64,000 bases of DNA from CBDHCC01 sp965219235 (GCA_965219235.1 OZ244721.1:1860001-1924000); one strand, 5' to 3'. Numbered from the stretch's first letter, positions 20,331 through 28,888 are shown. Notes: generated from the letters alone by a model not told the origin. Made by a program: numbers and translations.

Positions 20331-20759
20331 TCAGCCCGCGATGTAGTCCCTCAGCGACTCGGCCTCCGCCTCGATCCGGTCCATGCGGAACTTCACCAGG
20401 TCACCGATCGAGATGAAGTCGATCATCGCGCCCGCGTCGTCCACCACCGGCAGGTGGCGGATGCGCCGCCGCGTCATCATCGACAGCGCCACCAGCACGC
20501 CGGTGTCCGCCGTCACCGTCACCGCCGGCGCCGTCATCGCGTCCGCCACCGGCCCGTCCAGCACCGACGTGCCCACCCGGTGCAGGCAGTGGAGCAGGTC
20601 GCGCTCTGAGAAGATGCCGACCGGCCGGTCGCCCGCCATCACCGGCAGCGCGCCGATCCGCCGCTCCGCCAGACGGACGAGCGCGTCGCGCACCGGCCGA
20701 TCGGGGGTGATCGTCACCACCGGCTGATCGCGCCCTGCCAGAATGCGCTGGATTGTCAT
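20331..20759 (-). CDS. Protein with a pair of CBS domains
   Basis: 142 residues, almost entirely two CBS motifs (about 8-60 and 75-130). Segments such as ERRIGALPVMAGDRPVGIFSERDL and RRRIRHLPVVDDAG are typical. Pairs of CBS domains bind adenine nucleotides and act as energy sensors; stand-alone proteins like this have no known partner in most genomes. It is a single gene, convergent with the glycosyltransferase and divergent from the next gene. Confidence 0.9.
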   Translation of the reverse strand: MTIQRILAGRDQPVVTITPDRPVRDALVRLAERRIGALPVMAGDRPVGIFSERDLLHCLHRVGTSVLDGPVADAMTAPAVTVTADTGVLVALSMMTRRRIRHLPVVDDAGAMIDFISIGDLVKFRMDRIEAEAESLRDYIAG

Positions 20760-20837
20760 GGTCGCCCTCTCCTCCTCGCCCGCACGGTTGATGTTCTCAC
20801 GGGTGGGCCGCAAAGGAAAGGGCATCGCCAGGACCGA

Positions 20838-21137
20838 ATGCCCATGACCCCGCCGCCGACGCTCGACGACCCGGACTACGCCCGCTTCGCCTGGGGGCGC
20901 TATCGCCGCATCCTGGGCTGGATGGCGCTGCTGGCGGTGGCGCTGGTCGCGGCCGCGCTCGGCTGGCTGGGCATCGCGCGCGGGGAGGTCCCGCTGCACA
21001 TGGCGATCGCGGTCACCGGCGGCGTGTTCGGCACCACCGTGCTCGCCGCCGCGCTGATGGGCCTCGTCTTCCTGTCGAGCGGCACCGGCCATGACGACCG
21101 CATCGAGGATCCCTTCGCCGACGAGGCCGACCGATGA
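20838..21137 (+). CDS. Small two-helix membrane protein, unknown
   Basis: 99 residues. A Tyr/Arg-rich opening (DDPDYARFAWGRYRRIL) is followed by two hydrophobic segments at about 28-47 and 55-78 and an acidic tail. This pattern is common in uncharacterised alphaproteobacterial proteins. ATG 20838 was chosen; ATG 20844 in frame is equally possible. Its stop overlaps the thioesterase start (ATGA). Confidence 0.8.
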   Translation: MPMTPPPTLDDPDYARFAWGRYRRILGWMALLAVALVAAALGWLGIARGEVPLHMAIAVTGGVFGTTVLAAALMGLVFLSSGTGHDDRIEDPFADEADR

Positions 21138-21508
21138 GTGCTCCCGCGCCTCCCGATCCCGTGCTGCGCGTGGTGCCCGGCCCGTCGGACATCAATTCGA
21201 ACGGCCACATCTTCGGCGGCTGGGTGCTGAGCCAGATGGACGCGGCGGGCGGGATCGTCGCGGGCCGCGCGTGCGGCGGCCGCTGCGCCACGGTCGCCAT
21301 CGAGTCGATGCAGTTCATCGCGCCGATCCTCTTGCGCGACATCGTATCGGTCTACGCCCACGAGGAACGCCGCGGCCGCACCTCCGTCGGCATCCGCGTG
21401 GACGTGGTGGCGACGCGCGGCGACGGAGAGGCGGTGAAGGTCACCAGCGGCCTGTTCACCTTCGTGGCGCTGGACGACGAGTTCCGCCCGAGGCCGCTGC
21501 CGGGGTGA
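21134..21508 (+). CDS. Acyl-CoA thioesterase (YciA-like hotdog fold)
   Basis: 124 residues. The motif DINSNGHIFGGWVLSQMDAAGG is the signature of the YciA/BACH acyl-CoA hydrolases, with the conserved Asn-x-x-Gly and catalytic Asp. The middle IESMQFIAPI and the basic VKVTSGLFTFVALD also fit. It cleaves acyl-CoA to free acid and CoA in the cytoplasm. Co-translated with the preceding small membrane protein. Confidence 0.9.
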   Translation: MSAPAPPDPVLRVVPGPSDINSNGHIFGGWVLSQMDAAGGIVAGRACGGRCATVAIESMQFIAPILLRDIVSVYAHEERRGRTSVGIRVDVVATRGDGEAVKVTSGLFTFVALDDEFRPRPLPG

Positions 21509-21514
21509 GGGAGG

Positions 21515-21802
21515 TCAGGTCCGGTCGCGAGTCTTCGTGAAGGCCGACCCTCCCTCGTCCCCGCCGCCAACCGCATCCGTGTCGTGCAGGTCCGCAGGAT
21601 CGAAGTCGTAGCCGATCAGGTCGCCGGGCGGACAATCGAGGGCGGCGCACAGGCGCGCCAAGGTGGAAAAACGGATGCCGCGCACCTTGCCCGATCGGAA
21701 CAGCGACAGTTGCGTCTCGCTCAACCCGACCTCGCGCGCCAGCCGCTTGCCGGTCATGCCCCGACGCGACAGGACGGCCTCGAGCGTGATGCGGATCGGC
21801 AT
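21515..21802 (-). CDS. XRE-family helix-turn-helix regulator (YozG type)
   Basis: 95 residues. Residues 1-68 form a short Cro/CI-like HTH: LEAVLSRRGMTGKRLAREVG, then LSETQLSLFRSGK and TLARLCAALDCPPGDLI. This subtype is usually coded next to DUF2975 membrane proteins, as here (the two overlap by one base, TGATG). It probably represses its own operon and perhaps the divergent ABC transporter. The charged C-tail has no recognised role. Confidence 0.88.
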   Translation of the reverse strand: MPIRITLEAVLSRRGMTGKRLAREVGLSETQLSLFRSGKVRGIRFSTLARLCAALDCPPGDLIGYDFDPADLHDTDAVGGGDEGGSAFTKTRDRT

Positions 21803-22269
21803 CAGAGGATGCCGTCCAGATCGCGCTGCAGGGCGGCCGCGCGTACGAAGAGGCGGGACAGGACGACGAGGAGCAGGCCCGTCAGGCCCGTCGTGATCGC
21901 CGGCGGGTCGAAGGCGACGAACGCTCCGTTGCGCGGACCATGCATGAGACGCAGGAGCCAGGGTGAGACGAACACGCTGGCCGCCGCCCCGGCCGCCAGG
22001 GCGGCGCCGAGCCTCGCCAGCAGCGCCGGCAGCACGCGATCGAACAGGACACCGCGCGCGAGTTGGGCGGACGCCTGCCGGATCGTCCAGACCGCCAGAA
22101 GGTAGAAGGCCATTGGCAGCCGATAGGGCAGCAGGAAACGCACCGCGGTTCCGGGATCGTCGGCGCGCACGGCCATCATCCCTTCGATGCCCAGTGCGAG
22201 CAGCAGCCCGGCGAGAATGGCGGTGGCGAGCCCTTTCAACCACCGGCTGCGCGTCAGGATCTCGTGCAT
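21802..22269 (-). CDS. DUF2975 family membrane protein
   Basis: 155 residues with four hydrophobic helices. The position before a small XRE regulator and the phrase FDRVLPALLARLGAALAAG fit DUF2975. These proteins are thought to sense something at the membrane and work with the partner regulator, but no function is established. It is divergent from the ABC exporter genes with 88 bases between them. Confidence 0.75.
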   Translation of the reverse strand: MHEILTRSRWLKGLATAILAGLLLALGIEGMMAVRADDPGTAVRFLLPYRLPMAFYLLAVWTIRQASAQLARGVLFDRVLPALLARLGAALAAGAAASVFVSPWLLRLMHGPRNGAFVAFDPPAITTGLTGLLLVVLSRLFVRAAALQRDLDGIL

Positions 22270-22279
22270 GCGTCGCTCC

Positions 22280-22340
22280 CGGATTTAACCTTGACTTAAA
22301 CAATCGGCTGCTGTTTGTCTTTAGCTCCTACTTAAATCGT
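22280..22340. promoter_or_regulatory. Divergent control region with TTTAA/TTAAA repeats
   Basis: This AT-rich patch between the DUF2975 and ABC genes has a dyad TTTAA-N7-TTAAA (22284-22300) and a second ACTTAAA copy at 22330-22336. TTGACT at 22291 could be a -35. The XRE regulator is a likely binder, but this is inference. Confidence 0.4.
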
Positions 22341-22357
22341 AAGAAAGGGCCGATCTC

Positions 22358-23293
22358 ATGCTGGCCGTCGAAACGGAGCGATTGACCAAGCGCTTCGCGG
22401 GCCGAGCGGTCGTCCAGGACGTCGCCCTGCGCGTGCCCCTCGGCTGCGTCTATGGCTTCCTTGGACCCAATGGCGCGGGGAAGACCACGACGATGCGGCT
22501 GCTGCTCGGCCTCCTCCGCGCCGATCGGGGATGCGTGCGGCTGGTCGGCCACGACCTGAAGTCGCAGCGCCGCGCCGCGCTGGCGGGGGTCGGAGCCCTC
22601 GTGGAGAGCGCCTCGCTGTACGATCACCTGAGCGGTCGGGCCAATCTCGACATCACGCGCCGTCTGCTTGGCCTGGAGTCGGTCGAGATCGATCGCGTGC
22701 TGGAGCTGGTCGACCTGCGGGACGCGGCCTCCAGGCGCGTGGGGACCTATTCGCTGGGCATGAAGCAACGGCTGGGGCTGGCCCGGGCGCTGCTGGGCAA
22801 CCCGCGGCTGCTGCTCCTCGACGAGCCCACCAACGGGCTCGATCCCGAGGGCATCGTCGCCATGCGCTCGTTGATCCGCGCCTTGCCCCATCGGATCGGC
22901 GGAACGGTGTTCGTGTCCAGCCACCTGCTCGCCGAAGTGGAGCAGGTCGCGGACCACGCCGGGGTGATGCGCGACGGACGGCTGATCGTGCAGGATCGGG
23001 TGACGACACTCCTCGACGGCGGGTCTACGGTCACCATGGCGGTGAGCGACGCCGAACGCGGCGCTGATCTGCTGCGGGCGTCCGGTCTGGACGCGATCGC
23101 CGGCGGGGATCGCGTGATCCGCCTGCGCTGCTCGGGTGACACCACAGCGGCGGTCCGGATCGCCGGCGCGAACCGGCTGCTGGTGGACGCCGGCTTCGAG
23201 GTGTCGGCGATCATCCCCGAAGCGCGAACGCTGGAGGATGTCTACCGCGATGCCATCCGACCCCCGACCTCGCTGGCGAGGAGGGCGGCATGA
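22358..23293 (+). CDS. ABC transporter ATP-binding protein
   Basis: 311 residues. Walker A GPNGAGKT at 36-43, signature YSLGMKQRLGLARAL with SLGMK at 132-136, Walker B LLLLDEPTNGLDPEG at about 150-165, and H-loop SSHLL. The C-terminal part resembles ABC-2 exporters of the bacitracin/lantibiotic-resistance type. It powers the membrane partner encoded next (ATGA overlap). Divergent from the DUF2975/XRE pair, which may control it. Confidence 0.93.
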   Translation: MLAVETERLTKRFAGRAVVQDVALRVPLGCVYGFLGPNGAGKTTTMRLLLGLLRADRGCVRLVGHDLKSQRRAALAGVGALVESASLYDHLSGRANLDITRRLLGLESVEIDRVLELVDLRDAASRRVGTYSLGMKQRLGLARALLGNPRLLLLDEPTNGLDPEGIVAMRSLIRALPHRIGGTVFVSSHLLAEVEQVADHAGVMRDGRLIVQDRVTTLLDGGSTVTMAVSDAERGADLLRASGLDAIAGGDRVIRLRCSGDTTAAVRIAGANRLLVDAGFEVSAIIPEARTLEDVYRDAIRPPTSLARRAA

Positions 23294-24012
23294 TCGTGTC
23301 GCTGCGAACCGAGTTCGGCAAGCTGAACGGGTCGCTCGCCCTGCTGTTGGCGGTGGTCGCGCCGGCCTTGCCGGGCGTGTTGGCGGCCCTGACCCTGGTG
23401 TCCGCCGAGACATCGCCGCGATGGAACTCCATCTACACGCAGTTCACGCTGCCCCTCTGGTCCCTCTTCCTCATGCCGATGGTGGTGGCCGCCTTCACGA
23501 CGCTCGTGGCACAGATCGAGCATCGGGCGCGGGGATGGGATCATCTCCTGGCCCTGCCGATCGCGCGATGGCGGGTGATCGCGGCGAAGGCGATCGTGGT
23601 CCTGGGCTCGACCGTGGCGATGACGCTGTCGGTTCTGGCGTTCACCTGGCTTGGCGCCAGGATCGGCGGCGCCATAGGCGGTCATCCTCCCGTCGGACCG
23701 CTGCCTCTGGCCGAACTGGCTCGCACGGTGCCCCTGCTGCTCGCGGCCGCCACATCACTGGTGGTCATCCAACTCTGGATCGCGCTGCGTTTCGCCAGTT
23801 TCGTCGTTCCGTTGAGCGTCGGCATCGGGGGAACCCTGGTCGCCCTGGCGGTGGCGATGACGGGCACCGATCAAGCGGCCTGGTTCCCCTGGGTGCTGCC
23901 GCTCGGCATCCTGTCGTCGCGAGATCCCACGCCCGCGCTGTTCGGGGCTGCGACCGGGCTGATGGCGCTGGCGCTCATGATCGCCGACCTGTCCCGCCAC
24001 GACTTCCGATGA
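23290..24012 (+). CDS. ABC-2 type transporter permease
   Basis: 240 residues, about six hydrophobic segments. The beginning IVSLRTEFGKLNGSLALLLAVVAP and the motif EHRARGWDHLLALPIARWRVIAAK are those of lantibiotic-immunity-like ABC-2 permeases. It presumably exports a hydrophobic or peptide compound together with the ATPase before it. No biosynthesis genes for such a compound are nearby, so a self-protection or membrane-stress role is possible. Confidence 0.85.
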   Translation: MIVSLRTEFGKLNGSLALLLAVVAPALPGVLAALTLVSAETSPRWNSIYTQFTLPLWSLFLMPMVVAAFTTLVAQIEHRARGWDHLLALPIARWRVIAAKAIVVLGSTVAMTLSVLAFTWLGARIGGAIGGHPPVGPLPLAELARTVPLLLAAATSLVVIQLWIALRFASFVVPLSVGIGGTLVALAVAMTGTDQAAWFPWVLPLGILSSRDPTPALFGAATGLMALALMIADLSRHDFR

Positions 24013-24305
24013 TCGGCGCCCGCCGTGCAGGGGTCGTCTCCGCGGCGGGGTCGCCGTTTCCGGTTCCGGTGCGAACGGTCGCGCGGACGACCGCTGTCGA
24101 TCGCGGCCCTCCGTGCCGCTCCTCTCCCATCGACGGGACGAAGGTGGTGAAGACCTGAAGACCCGGTGAAGGGCGCGGACCGCAACCGGGTCGACCCGTC
24201 CTTGGCCCTCCACCACCGGCTGGCGCGGGATCATCTCGCGTCCCGCCACTCCGGATCGAAGGGCCGGCGACACGCGCTGCCGCCGTGAGCGAAGGCGGAC
24301 GGTCC
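24013..24305. other. Intergenic region between convergent genes
   Basis: 293 bases between the ABC permease and the DUF4167 gene. I see no gene, strong palindrome or terminator with a T-run here. Confidence 0.5.
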
Positions 24306-25070
24306 CTAGGCCGCCTCCGTACCCTCGTCCGCCACGACCTTGCGGGGACGGCCGCGGCGTTTGGGGGGATCGGAGTCGGCCGAGAGGGACGGCGGCAGGA
24401 CGGCGGCGTCGAGGCCACCCTCGGCTCCGGCCTCGCCGCTGTCCGCTGCCTCCGCGGGCTTGCGCGGCCGTCCGCGGCGCGGCCTGGAGATGTCCGGCGC
24501 GTCCGCCTCGGCGGGCTGCGGACGGCGCTGAGGCCGAGCCGGGGGCTGGTCGTCGCCATCGCCCTCGTCGGAGGCGCGCACGCCGCGATCCCGCTCGTCG
24601 CGCTGGCCGGGGCGGTCGTCGCCGCGACCGTCGCGCTCGTCGCCGCGCCCGTTCGTCCGGTTGCCGCCTTGGCCGCGCGCCGACTGGCGCCAGTCGTTGC
24701 CGTCGTCCTCGTCGTCCGACGGGTCGCGACCGTTCGAGGGCTGCGGCCCCCGGTCGTCGTCGTCCTCGGCCTGCTGGCGCCACTCGTCGCGCTGGGACCG
24801 GCCGCCGCCCTGGCGCTCCTCGGCCCGGGCGCGCTGGTCGGCAACGACGCGGTAATAATGGTCGGCGAACTGCCACCAGTATTCCGCCTCGACCCGGTCG
24901 CCCTTGGTCTGGGCATCGCGCGCCATGTTGCGGTATTTCTCGTGCAGCTGCACCGCGTTGCCGCGCGTGCGGTTGTCGATCCGGTTCTGCGGGTCCGCGC
25001 CGCGCCCGCCGCCGCCTTGCGGCCGGGGGTTGTTGCGACCGCGACGACGGTTGTTCTGACGGTTGTTCAT
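24306..25070 (-). CDS. DUF4167 domain protein with AT-hook-like motifs
   Basis: 254 residues. The N-terminus MNNRQNNRRRGRNNPRPQ and the segment GNAVQLHEKYRNMARDAQTKGDRVEAEYWWQFADHYYRV in residues 39-75 define DUF4167. The middle is disordered and rich in Arg/Asp/Gly. Near the end RRGRPRK occurs twice, resembling AT-hook DNA- or RNA-binding motifs. In alphaproteobacteria this gene typically follows prmC; here prmC is on the same strand but 2.9 kb upstream, with a hydrolase and a MarR gene in between. Function unknown; nucleic-acid binding is likely. Confidence 0.88.
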   Translation of the reverse strand: MNNRQNNRRRGRNNPRPQGGGGRGADPQNRIDNRTRGNAVQLHEKYRNMARDAQTKGDRVEAEYWWQFADHYYRVVADQRARAEERQGGGRSQRDEWRQQAEDDDDRGPQPSNGRDPSDDEDDGNDWRQSARGQGGNRTNGRGDERDGRGDDRPGQRDERDRGVRASDEGDGDDQPPARPQRRPQPAEADAPDISRPRRGRPRKPAEAADSGEAGAEGGLDAAVLPPSLSADSDPPKRRGRPRKVVADEGTEAA

Positions 25071-25739
25071 GTGGTCGTGATCATCGGTGAGGTCTGTCCT
25101 TCATGGGATCGACGTTCCGGCCCCCGCGTGACGGCCCCTCTGGCCGTCCTCCTCTTCGTTCGTGTTCCGGTTCCCTCTGCGGGTGACGCGGACAGATGAA
25201 GCGGGGTCGTGTGGACCGGATCGCGCCTTCAGACGGTCGGCGATCGGGTATCCACGGACACAGACTTAGCGGGCTCGTGAGAAATGGCAATGGCAAAGAT
25301 GGGGTGGGGCCGGAATGGATCAGGGCCGGCTGCGGGTGCCTCCGCGCACGGGGGAGGTGGCAGGGCCAAGCCCGTAGCGTGCCCCGGACTTGATCCCGGG
25401 GGGAGGGGCTTGCCGAAGTGTCGACGAACGCCGTGCGCGCCAATCACCCTTGACCAACCCCTCCACCGCTGCGCGGTCCCCCTCCTGCCGGAGGGGAAAT
25501 GGTGTGATGGCTTGCGCGCTAGATTTGCCGTTCCGCCGCGTCGCGGAGCGTCCCGAAACCGGCCGTTCGGGGGCGGCGCGAATTTTCCCGTATCGAGAAC
25601 AGCTTTTGGGAAAGCGTAGCCCGAGGCTTCGTCCTAGCCGGCCTTGCCCGCGCGCGTTCCACCAACGGGTTCGTTTACGGGAAAGCTGCGGCATCGTTTG
25701 CATGGGAGCGCCCGCATCGCCGCTCGACCAGCTCCTCGG
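25071..25739. other. Intergenic region upstream of DUF4167
   Basis: 669 bases without a supported gene. It includes the palindrome CCCCGGACTTGATCCCGGGG at 25382-25401 and REP-like debris at about 25445-25500. Short open frames on both strands overlap each other, lack ribosome sites and show no recognisable protein. A promoter for DUF4167 should lie near 25071-25150. Confidence 0.5.
25382..25401. repeat. REP-like palindrome CCCCGGACTTGATCCCGGGG
   Basis: Intergenic copy of a palindrome widespread in alphaproteobacteria. It shares 13 identical bases, including the loop ACTTGAT, with helix 45 of the 23S rRNA in this window. Confidence 0.6.
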
Positions 25740-27251
25740 TCAGTTTTTGGGTGATGGCACCGCGAGGTTTCTTTCCCGGATGGTTCGACCGGCGAAGAAG
25801 TCCGCGATCAGGGTCGGAATGGCTGGCTGCGCCTCGAAAAGGTCGTGTCCTCCACCATGGACCGTGACATGCGTTACGCGAGTGAGGCCGGCGGTCGCGG
25901 CCATCTGTTCCTCAAGGGGCGTTCGCAGATCGAGGTCGCCGCTGAATACCAGCGTCGGGATCGCCGAGCGCACATCCGCCCGGAAAGCATCGCCAAGGTC
26001 CAGCGTCGGCACCGCGCCGCTGATTTGCGGCATGGGGAAGTTTGTCGCGGTGCCGACGATCGCGCTGGCCGCTTCGCGGCGAAACTCCTTCAGGCGCGTC
26101 CCGGTGATGCCGGAAGCGAGGTCCATCAGTTCGGGCATCCCGCTCATGGTCAGGGGATCCTTGAGGAAGGCACCGTACAGCAGCGGCGCGACCGCCTGTC
26201 CCTGCCCGGCGTCGAAGGCGGCATAGAGCTGCGCCAATTTCCCGATGCCGGACGGGTTCTTGGCGATACCACCGATCAGCAACCGCAACGGGAAAGAGTC
26301 CATGGCGAAGCTGACGTGACCCGAGGCATCTCCCAGCGTCATCACCTGCGGCTTGGCGTCCAGCCTCGTGTGGACCCGCCGCATCGTGGCGAGCAGGTCG
26401 CCGCCGTGCGGTACGGCCCCGGTAGAGCCTGCCAGCCGGCCAAGCGCGGCATCGACCCGAGCCGGCAACTTGACCGTCTGGTCCATACCCTCGACCGATG
26501 CCATGGCGACACGATCGACGCTGCCCGGATGGCGGCGCATCATCTCGAAGGCGAGGTGGGTGCCGTAGGAAATCGCCCAAAGCCTGAGCTTGGGAACGCC
26601 GAGCGCGCGACGCAGATCCTCTATGTCGTCGGCGTTCTCCGGCGTGGTATAGCCCTCTACGGCGACGCCGGCCGTGCGCCATTCCGCGACGCATTTCGTC
26701 AGCGTATCACGGTAATAGCGGGTGAACGCCTTCTCGTTCAGCCCGCCTGCGGGATCGAGGGCGGCGTTGGCCTTGCAGGGCGGGACGGCGTTCGAGACAC
26801 CGACCCCTCGCTGATCGAGGGCGATGACATCGCCCAACTCACGAAGGGCGAGAAAGATTGGTTGCCTCGGTCCTTGCGCAGCATCGATCCCGGATCCGCC
26901 GGGACCCCCTGCGAGATAAACGATCGGGGCGCCGGGGTGTGCGCTCGTGGAGCGGAACCGAACGAAGCCGATCCTGATACGCCGGGACGAAGCGTCAGCA
27001 CGTCGCTCCGGCACCTCGAATGATCCGCGCTCCGCCTGAAGAACGGTGCCGTCCCGGAGTTCGAAGGCATCGGGTTCGACCGTCAGTGATGGCGCCGTCA
27101 GCCGGGTCGCTTGTCGCGCAGGTGTATTCGGTGGGGAAGCTGCCACCGGTGAGGTGGCTGATGAGATCGCAAACAGCGTGCCCGCGAACAGATACGGAAG
27201 CCCGGAACGGCGCTTCCGAAAACACTTCGCGTTTGCGGCTGCGACCTTCAT
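25740..27251 (-). CDS. Secreted alpha/beta hydrolase (TAP-like peptidase)
   Basis: 503 residues. A signal peptide of about 38 residues ends near SPVAA. The hydrolase fold shows the oxyanion segment VYLAGGPGGSG, LDQRGVGVSN, the nucleophile elbow LWAISYGTHLA, and the late acid SGDLDLRTP and base HGGGHDLF of the tripeptidyl aminopeptidase group. The elbow reads AISYG where GGSYG is usual. It should cleave amino-terminal or ester substrates in the periplasm. Start ATG 27251 has AGGT/AGGA before it. It is divergent from a MarR gene 44 bases away, which probably controls it. Confidence 0.88.
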   Translation of the reverse strand: MKVAAANAKCFRKRRSGLPYLFAGTLFAISSATSPVAASPPNTPARQATRLTAPSLTVEPDAFELRDGTVLQAERGSFEVPERRADASSRRIRIGFVRFRSTSAHPGAPIVYLAGGPGGSGIDAAQGPRQPIFLALRELGDVIALDQRGVGVSNAVPPCKANAALDPAGGLNEKAFTRYYRDTLTKCVAEWRTAGVAVEGYTTPENADDIEDLRRALGVPKLRLWAISYGTHLAFEMMRRHPGSVDRVAMASVEGMDQTVKLPARVDAALGRLAGSTGAVPHGGDLLATMRRVHTRLDAKPQVMTLGDASGHVSFAMDSFPLRLLIGGIAKNPSGIGKLAQLYAAFDAGQGQAVAPLLYGAFLKDPLTMSGMPELMDLASGITGTRLKEFRREAASAIVGTATNFPMPQISGAVPTLDLGDAFRADVRSAIPTLVFSGDLDLRTPLEEQMAATAGLTRVTHVTVHGGGHDLFEAQPAIPTLIADFFAGRTIRERNLAVPSPKN

Positions 27252-27295
27252 ATTCCTACCTTTCGTGACCAATGTGATTAGCCTATGGTAATTAG
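27252..27295. promoter_or_regulatory. Divergent promoter/operator region for hydrolase and MarR genes
   Basis: Only 44 bases separate the two start codons. An imperfect dyad, TTAGCCTATGGTAA (27278-27291), lies in this AT-rich stretch and would be a natural MarR site. Inference from position only. Confidence 0.4.
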
Positions 27296-27736
27296 ATGGA
27301 AGGAACTAGCAAGAGCCATTCGATCGCGAACGACATCTCGATCATGGCGGTGCGGCTGATCCGCTGGCTGCGAGCGGCCGACGAAACAGCCGCACTCTCT
27401 GGCCCACTCACGTCGGCGATGGCGGTGATCGTTCACTCCGGCGGCATCGCGCCGTCGGCACTCGCCGAGTTGGAGCAAGTGCGCCGGCCGACGATCACGC
27501 GCCTGGTGGACGAATTGGTGTCACGCGGCCTGGTCCGTCGGAAGGTTCACCCAATCGACAAGCGGAGTTCGATTGTCGTCGCGACGAACGAGGGCCTCGC
27601 CCTTTGGCGTACCGGGCAACTGCGCGCCACTGCACCCTTCGCCGCCCGGATCGAAGCGCTCGATCCGGACGAGCGGCAGCGGCTTGAGGCTATCTTGCCA
27701 TTGCTCGCTCGCGTTATGGAGCCGCCAAGCGAGTGA
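27296..27736 (+). CDS. MarR-family transcriptional regulator
   Basis: 146 residues. The winged helix is visible: APSALAELEQVRRPTITRLVDELVSRGLVRRK then the wing HPIDKRSSIVVATNEG. MarR proteins are dimeric repressors that release DNA on binding small aromatic ligands. It is transcribed away from the hydrolase gene and probably controls both. Together the pair splits the prmC-DUF4167 neighbourhood. Confidence 0.9.
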   Translation: MEGTSKSHSIANDISIMAVRLIRWLRAADETAALSGPLTSAMAVIVHSGGIAPSALAELEQVRRPTITRLVDELVSRGLVRRKVHPIDKRSSIVVATNEGLALWRTGQLRATAPFAARIEALDPDERQRLEAILPLLARVMEPPSE

Positions 27737-27927
27737 ATTTCGTCATTCGAGAACAGTTTCGAGAACGCTTCCGCTTTCCCGTTTTCTGATCCTTTCGGGA
27801 AGGCTGACCTCGCCTGTGATGGCAGCTATGGCAACCTGCCGTCCCGATAGCCGCCCGAGCGCAAACCACCAATCCCATGCTGTTCACCCGTCGTGACTCT
27901 CCACCCCGGATCCAATCCGCCTTCCGC

Positions 27928-28740
27928 TCACCGCAGCAGCAGCGCCCGGTCGCGGCCCGCGCGATCCGGCACCAGCTCGACCGCGAACCCCGCCCCCTCG
28001 AACAGCGCGCGCGCCGCCGCGCCCTGGCGCCAGCCGATCTCGACCAGCGTGATCCCGTCCTCCGCCATCGCGGGGCGCAGGGTGGGGGCCAGCCGGCGCA
28101 GGTCGTCCAAGCCGTCCGCGCCGGCCCACAAGGCGACCGCCGGTTCCCAGCCGCGCACCTCGTCGGCGACCGGATCGTCCGTCGCGACATAGGGCGGGTT
28201 GCACAGGATCAGGTCGAAACGCTCGTCCACGCCCGCCAGCCAGTCGCCGATCCGCAGCTCCGCCCGGCCGGTCAGCCCCAGCCGGTCGCGGTTGCGCTCC
28301 GCCCAGGCGAGCGCGTCGGGCGAGCGGTCGATGCCGAGTCCGGTGGCATCCGGCCAGTGGACCAGGGCCGCGAACAGCAGCGCGCCGGTGCCGGTGCCGA
28401 GGTCGAGCACGCGGGCGGGGGAGCGGTCCGCGAGCGCCGCCATCGCCGCCTCCACCAGCGCCTCGCTGTCCGCGCGCGGGATCAGCGCGCCGGGGCCGAC
28501 CGCCAGCTCCAGGTCCAGGAAGGGGGCGGCGCCGGTGACATAGGCCAGCGGCTCCCCGCCCGCGCGCCGCTCCACCAGTGCCTCGAACCCCACCGGCTCG
28601 CCGCCGCCCAGCAGGAGCGTTCCACGTGGAACATCGGCGGCGTGGGCCATCAGCCACTCCGCCTCCAACCGGGGATCGTCGGTGACGGGGGCGAGGTGGA
28701 TGGCGGCGGCGGCGAGGGCGGCGCGGCGGTCGGGGGTCAT
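27928..28740 (-). CDS. prmC: Release factor glutamine methyltransferase
   Basis: 270 residues. It methylates the Gln of the GGQ motif in release factors. The SAM motif VLDLGTGTGALLFAAL and the catalytic NPPY (residues 181-184, CNPPYVATDDP) are clear, as is the N-terminal RRAGGEPLAYVTG region. IPRADSE replaces the usual IPRPDTE. It follows prfA on the same strand, as is conserved, with a REP pair in between. Confidence 0.95.
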   Translation of the reverse strand: MTPDRRAALAAAAIHLAPVTDDPRLEAEWLMAHAADVPRGTLLLGGGEPVGFEALVERRAGGEPLAYVTGAAPFLDLELAVGPGALIPRADSEALVEAAMAALADRSPARVLDLGTGTGALLFAALVHWPDATGLGIDRSPDALAWAERNRDRLGLTGRAELRIGDWLAGVDERFDLILCNPPYVATDDPVADEVRGWEPAVALWAGADGLDDLRRLAPTLRPAMAEDGITLVEIGWRQGAAARALFEGAGFAVELVPDRAGRDRALLLR

Positions 28741-28750
28741 ACTGACTTAG

Positions 28751-28878
28751 CCTTCTCCCGCAAGCGGGAGAGGGTTGGGTGAGGGTGGCGAGCCGATAGG
28801 CTCGCGCGAGGCTCCGCCTCGCCACCCTCACCTTCCGCCGCTTCGCGGCTCCCTCCTCTCCCGCAGGCGGGAGAGGGT
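28751..28878. repeat. Inverted pair of REP-like elements inside the prfA-prmC spacer
   Basis: Palindromes CTCCCGCAAGCGGGAG (28755-28770) and CTCCCGCAGGCGGGAG (28858-28873) flank an inverted pair containing GGGTGAGGGTGGCGAG and its complement. The pair could form a hairpin in the operon mRNA and lower prmC expression relative to prfA. Confidence 0.85.
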
Positions 28879-28888
28879 TGATGGCCCG

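Noticed and set aside
24285..25199. 304-residue plus-strand frame opposite DUF4167
   Set aside because: Hydrophobic Ala/Val text created by the reverse of Arg/Asp/Gly-rich codons; DUF4167 is well supported.
25071..25739. Small genes in the region before DUF4167
   Set aside because: Frames on both strands overlap, lack ribosome sites and match no family.
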